From Sipunculus nudus (lineage: Eukaryota; Annelida; Sipuncula; Golfingiida; Sipunculidae), in NCBI GenBank assembly GCA_026874595.1, contig CM049306.1, forward strand, positions 3,982,019 through 4,046,018: a stretch of DNA of 64,000 nucleotides. Reading direction: 5' to 3'. A program made the translations under genes and the position numbers. The notes beneath the pieces were generated by a model. It made no database searches, was not told the DNA's origin, and was given only the letters and a program-made list of their open reading frames with translations. Shown one piece after another: positions 61,791-64,000 of the stretch (position 1 is the stretch's first letter; every line of letters begins with the position of its first letter).

Positions 61791-63844
61791 GATAAGACAC
61801 CTACCTATTTATGCTTCAGTATTAGTTTGTGGCCAAAGTAGATAAGACACCTACCTCTTTATGCTTCAGTATTAGTTTGTGGCCAAAGTAGATAAAACAC
61901 CTACCTCTTTATGCTTCAGTATTAGTTTGTGGCCAAAGTAGATAAGACACCTACCTCTTTATGCTTCAGTATTAGTTTGTGGCCAAAGTAGATAAGACAC
62001 CTACCTATTTATGCTTCAGTATTAGTGTGTGGCCAAAGTAGATAAGACACCTACCTCTTTATACTTCAGTATTAGTTTGTGGCCAAAGTAGATAAGACAC
62101 CTACCTCTTTAGGCTTCAGTATTAGTTTGTGGCCAAAGTAGATAAAACACCTACTTCTTTATGCTTCAGTATTAGTTTGTGGCCAAAGTAGATAAGACAC
62201 CTTCCTAGTTATGCTTCAGTATTAGTCTGTGGCCAAAGTAGATAAGACACCTACCTATTTATGCTTCAATATTAGTCTGTGGCCAAAGTAGATAAGACAC
62301 CTACCTCTTTATGCTTCAGTATTAGTTTGTGACCAAAGTATATAAGACACCTACCTCTTTATGCTTCAGTATTAATTTGTGGCCAAAGAAGATAAGACAC
62401 CTACCTATTTATGCTTCAGTATTAGTTTGTGGCCAAAGTAGATAAGACACCTACCTATTAATGCTTCAGTATTAGTTTGTGGCCAAAGTAGATAAGACGT
62501 CTACCTCTTTATGCTTCAGTATTAGTTTGTGGCCAAAGTAGATAAGACACCTTCCTCTTTATGCTTCAGTATTAGTTTGTGGCCAAAGTAGATGAGACAC
62601 CTGCCTATTTATGCTTCAGTATTAGTTTGTGGCCAAAGTAGATAAGACACCTACCTCTTTATGCTTCAGTATTAGTCTGTGGCCAAAGTAGATAAGACAC
62701 CTACCTCTCTATGCTTCAGTATTAGTTTTTGGCCAAAGTAGATAAGACACCTACCTCTTTATGCTTCAGTATTAGTTTGTGGCCAAAGTAGATAAGACAC
62801 CTACCTCTTTATGCTTCAGTATTAGTTTGTGACCAAAGTAGATAAGACACCTACCTCTTTATGCTTCAGTATTAGTTTGTGACCAAAGTAGATAAGACAC
62901 CTAACTCTTTATGCTTCAGTATTAGTCTGTGGCCAAAGTAGATACACCTACCTCTTTATGCTTCAGTATTAGTATGTGGCCAAAGTAGATAAAACACCTA
63001 CCTCTTTATGCTTCAGTATTAGTTTGTGACCAAAGTAGATAAGACACCTACCTCTTTATGCTTCAGTATTAGTTTGTGGCCAAAGTAGATAAGACACCTA
63101 CCTATTTATGCTTCAGTATTAGTTTGTGGCCAAAGTAGATAAGACACCTATTTCTTTATGCTTCAGTATTAGTTTGTTGCCAAAGTAGATAAAACACCTA
63201 CATAGTTATGCTTCTGTATTAGTTTGTGGCCAAAGTAGATAAGACACCTACCTCTTTATGCTTCAGTATAAGTTTGTGGCCAAAGTAGATAAGAAACCTA
63301 CCTCTTTATGCTTCAGTATAAGTTTGTGACCAAAGTAGATAAGACACCTACCTCTTTATGCTTCAGTATTAGTTTGTGGCCAAAGTAGATAAGACACCTA
63401 CCTCTTTATGCTTCAGTATTAGTATGTGGCCAAAGTAGATAAGACACCTACCTATTTATGCTTCAGTATTAGTTTGTGGCCAAAGTAGATAAGACACCTA
63501 CCTCTTAATGCTTCAGTATTAGTTTGTGGCCAAAGTAGATAAGACACCTACCTATTTATGCTTCAGTATTAGTTTGCGGCCAAAGTAGATAAGACACCTA
63601 CCTCTTAATGCTTCAGTACTTAGTATGTGTCAAAAGCTTATAAGCCACCTACCTGTTTATGCTTCAGTATTAGTTTGTTGCCAAAGTAGATAAGACACCT
63701 ATATATTTATGCTTCAGGATTGGTTTGTGGCCAAAGTAGATAAGATATCTACCTATTTATGATTCAGTATTAGTTTCTGGCCAAAGTAGATAAGACACCT
63801 ACCTCTTTATGCTTCAGTATTAGTTTGCGGCCACAGTAGATAAG
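61791..63844. repeat. Satellite array between LINE copies 9 and 10
   Basis: About 2.05 kb, no gene. Equals 47.58-49.64 kb at an offset of 14,207, with ATTAATTTGTGGCC near 62.37 kb, GATGAGACACC near 62.59 kb and AAGCTT at 63634. Confidence 0.95.
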
Positions 63845-64000
63845 TGATATGATGATATGATATGATATGATATGATATGATAGAGTTCATTTATAAAGCG
63901 CAAATATAATATACATTTCTATGCGCTGATACAAAGGGTTAAGAAAATAAGTATGTCTTGAGAGCACGCTTAAATGATTCAATATGTGTACACGCTCTAA
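63845..64000 (-). mobile_element. LINE fragment, copy 10 (type B junction, cut by window end)
   Basis: The left junction follows GATAAG at 63839-63844 and has the type B first base T. The tail is 38 nt. Only the tail, 3' UTR and the last ~20 codons (stop at 63939-63941) are visible. It lies 2626 bp after copy 9 and pairs with copy 7. Confidence 0.87.
63939..64000 (-). pseudogene. LINE reverse transcriptase C-terminal remnant (copy 10, partial)
   Basis: Only the last ~20 codons and the TAA stop are inside the window. They match the other copies. Confidence 0.8.

Larger units (their letters stand above)
55507..64000. repeat. Large direct duplication, copy 2 (partner at 41300-49793; continues past the window)
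   Basis: It carries the same rare variants as the partner at a constant offset of 14,207 bp, including two LINE copies (9 and 10) that pair with copies 6 and 7. The right end is not seen. Confidence 0.9.

Noticed and set aside
13801-64000. Ten independent insertions of the same LINE into a preferred site
   Set aside because: The same 5' truncation point, the same target duplication and the same diverged flanks at every copy make a single insertion followed by amplification far more likely.
1-64000. CENP-B box
   Set aside because: The consensus monomer contains no CpG and no TTCG...CGGG pattern. I saw no candidate in the variant monomers or LINE copies, although I did not scan every base exhaustively.
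1-64000. Promoters, terminators, tRNA or rRNA genes
   Set aside because: TATATATTT and similar AT-rich words are monomer variants repeated many times with no gene nearby. No tRNA or rRNA signatures were seen.

Overview
The window is a block of satellite DNA, very probably from an animal. No functional host gene, RNA gene or complete mobile element is visible. About 58.7 kb is a head-to-tail array of a ~50-bp monomer, roughly 1,170 units by arithmetic. Each unit begins AAGACACC, carries TGCTTCAG in the middle and ends TGGCCAAAGTAGAT. The remaining ~5.3 kb is ten copies of one 5'-truncated LINE fragment, nine complete and one cut by the window end. All ten are antisense and sit at the same phase of the monomer. 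The LINE remnant looks like the C-terminal tail of a CR1/L2-type reverse transcriptase with its 3' UTR and a pentanucleotide microsatellite tail. That family is common in marine invertebrates, lancelets and fish. I cannot name the species.

Layout. 1-8640 is array subtype 1, rich in 51-bp monomers with CTTAGTACGTGG and in monomers with TATTTCTGTATG. 8641-9190 is an island of subtype 2. 9191-10300 returns to subtype 1. 10301-13800 is subtype 2, with a 900-bp tandem duplication. From 13801 onward the array contains the LINE fragment, starting at 13801, 28935, 34114, 36695, 40556, 47002, 49638, 53558, 61209 and 63845. The first LINE-free gap is long (14.6 kb). From 34 kb on, copies are 2.6-7.7 kb apart.

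History read from the sequence. Every LINE copy is flanked by the same GATAAG duplication and by the same diverged upstream monomers, with an AAGCTT-bearing monomer exactly 211 bp upstream. One insertion into one monomer therefore happened first, and the LINE plus flanks was then copied by satellite exchange. A LINE-free version of the insertion neighbourhood survives at 8891-9040. Tail-length steps of 5 bp and private substitutions group the copies into pairs. These pairs match two very large direct duplications: offset 14,207 bp (41.3-49.8 kb and 55.5-64.0 kb) and offset ~19.44 kb (31.5-36.0 kb and 50.9-55.5 kb). Smaller tandem duplications of 350, 650, 900 and 1150 bp are exact multiples of 50, as expected from in-register unequal exchange.

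There is no evidence of genes working together. The possible biology is structural (pericentromeric or other heterochromatin) or protein-binding: almost every monomer carries AGATAAG, a GATA-factor consensus, so the locus would be a very dense cluster of such sites.
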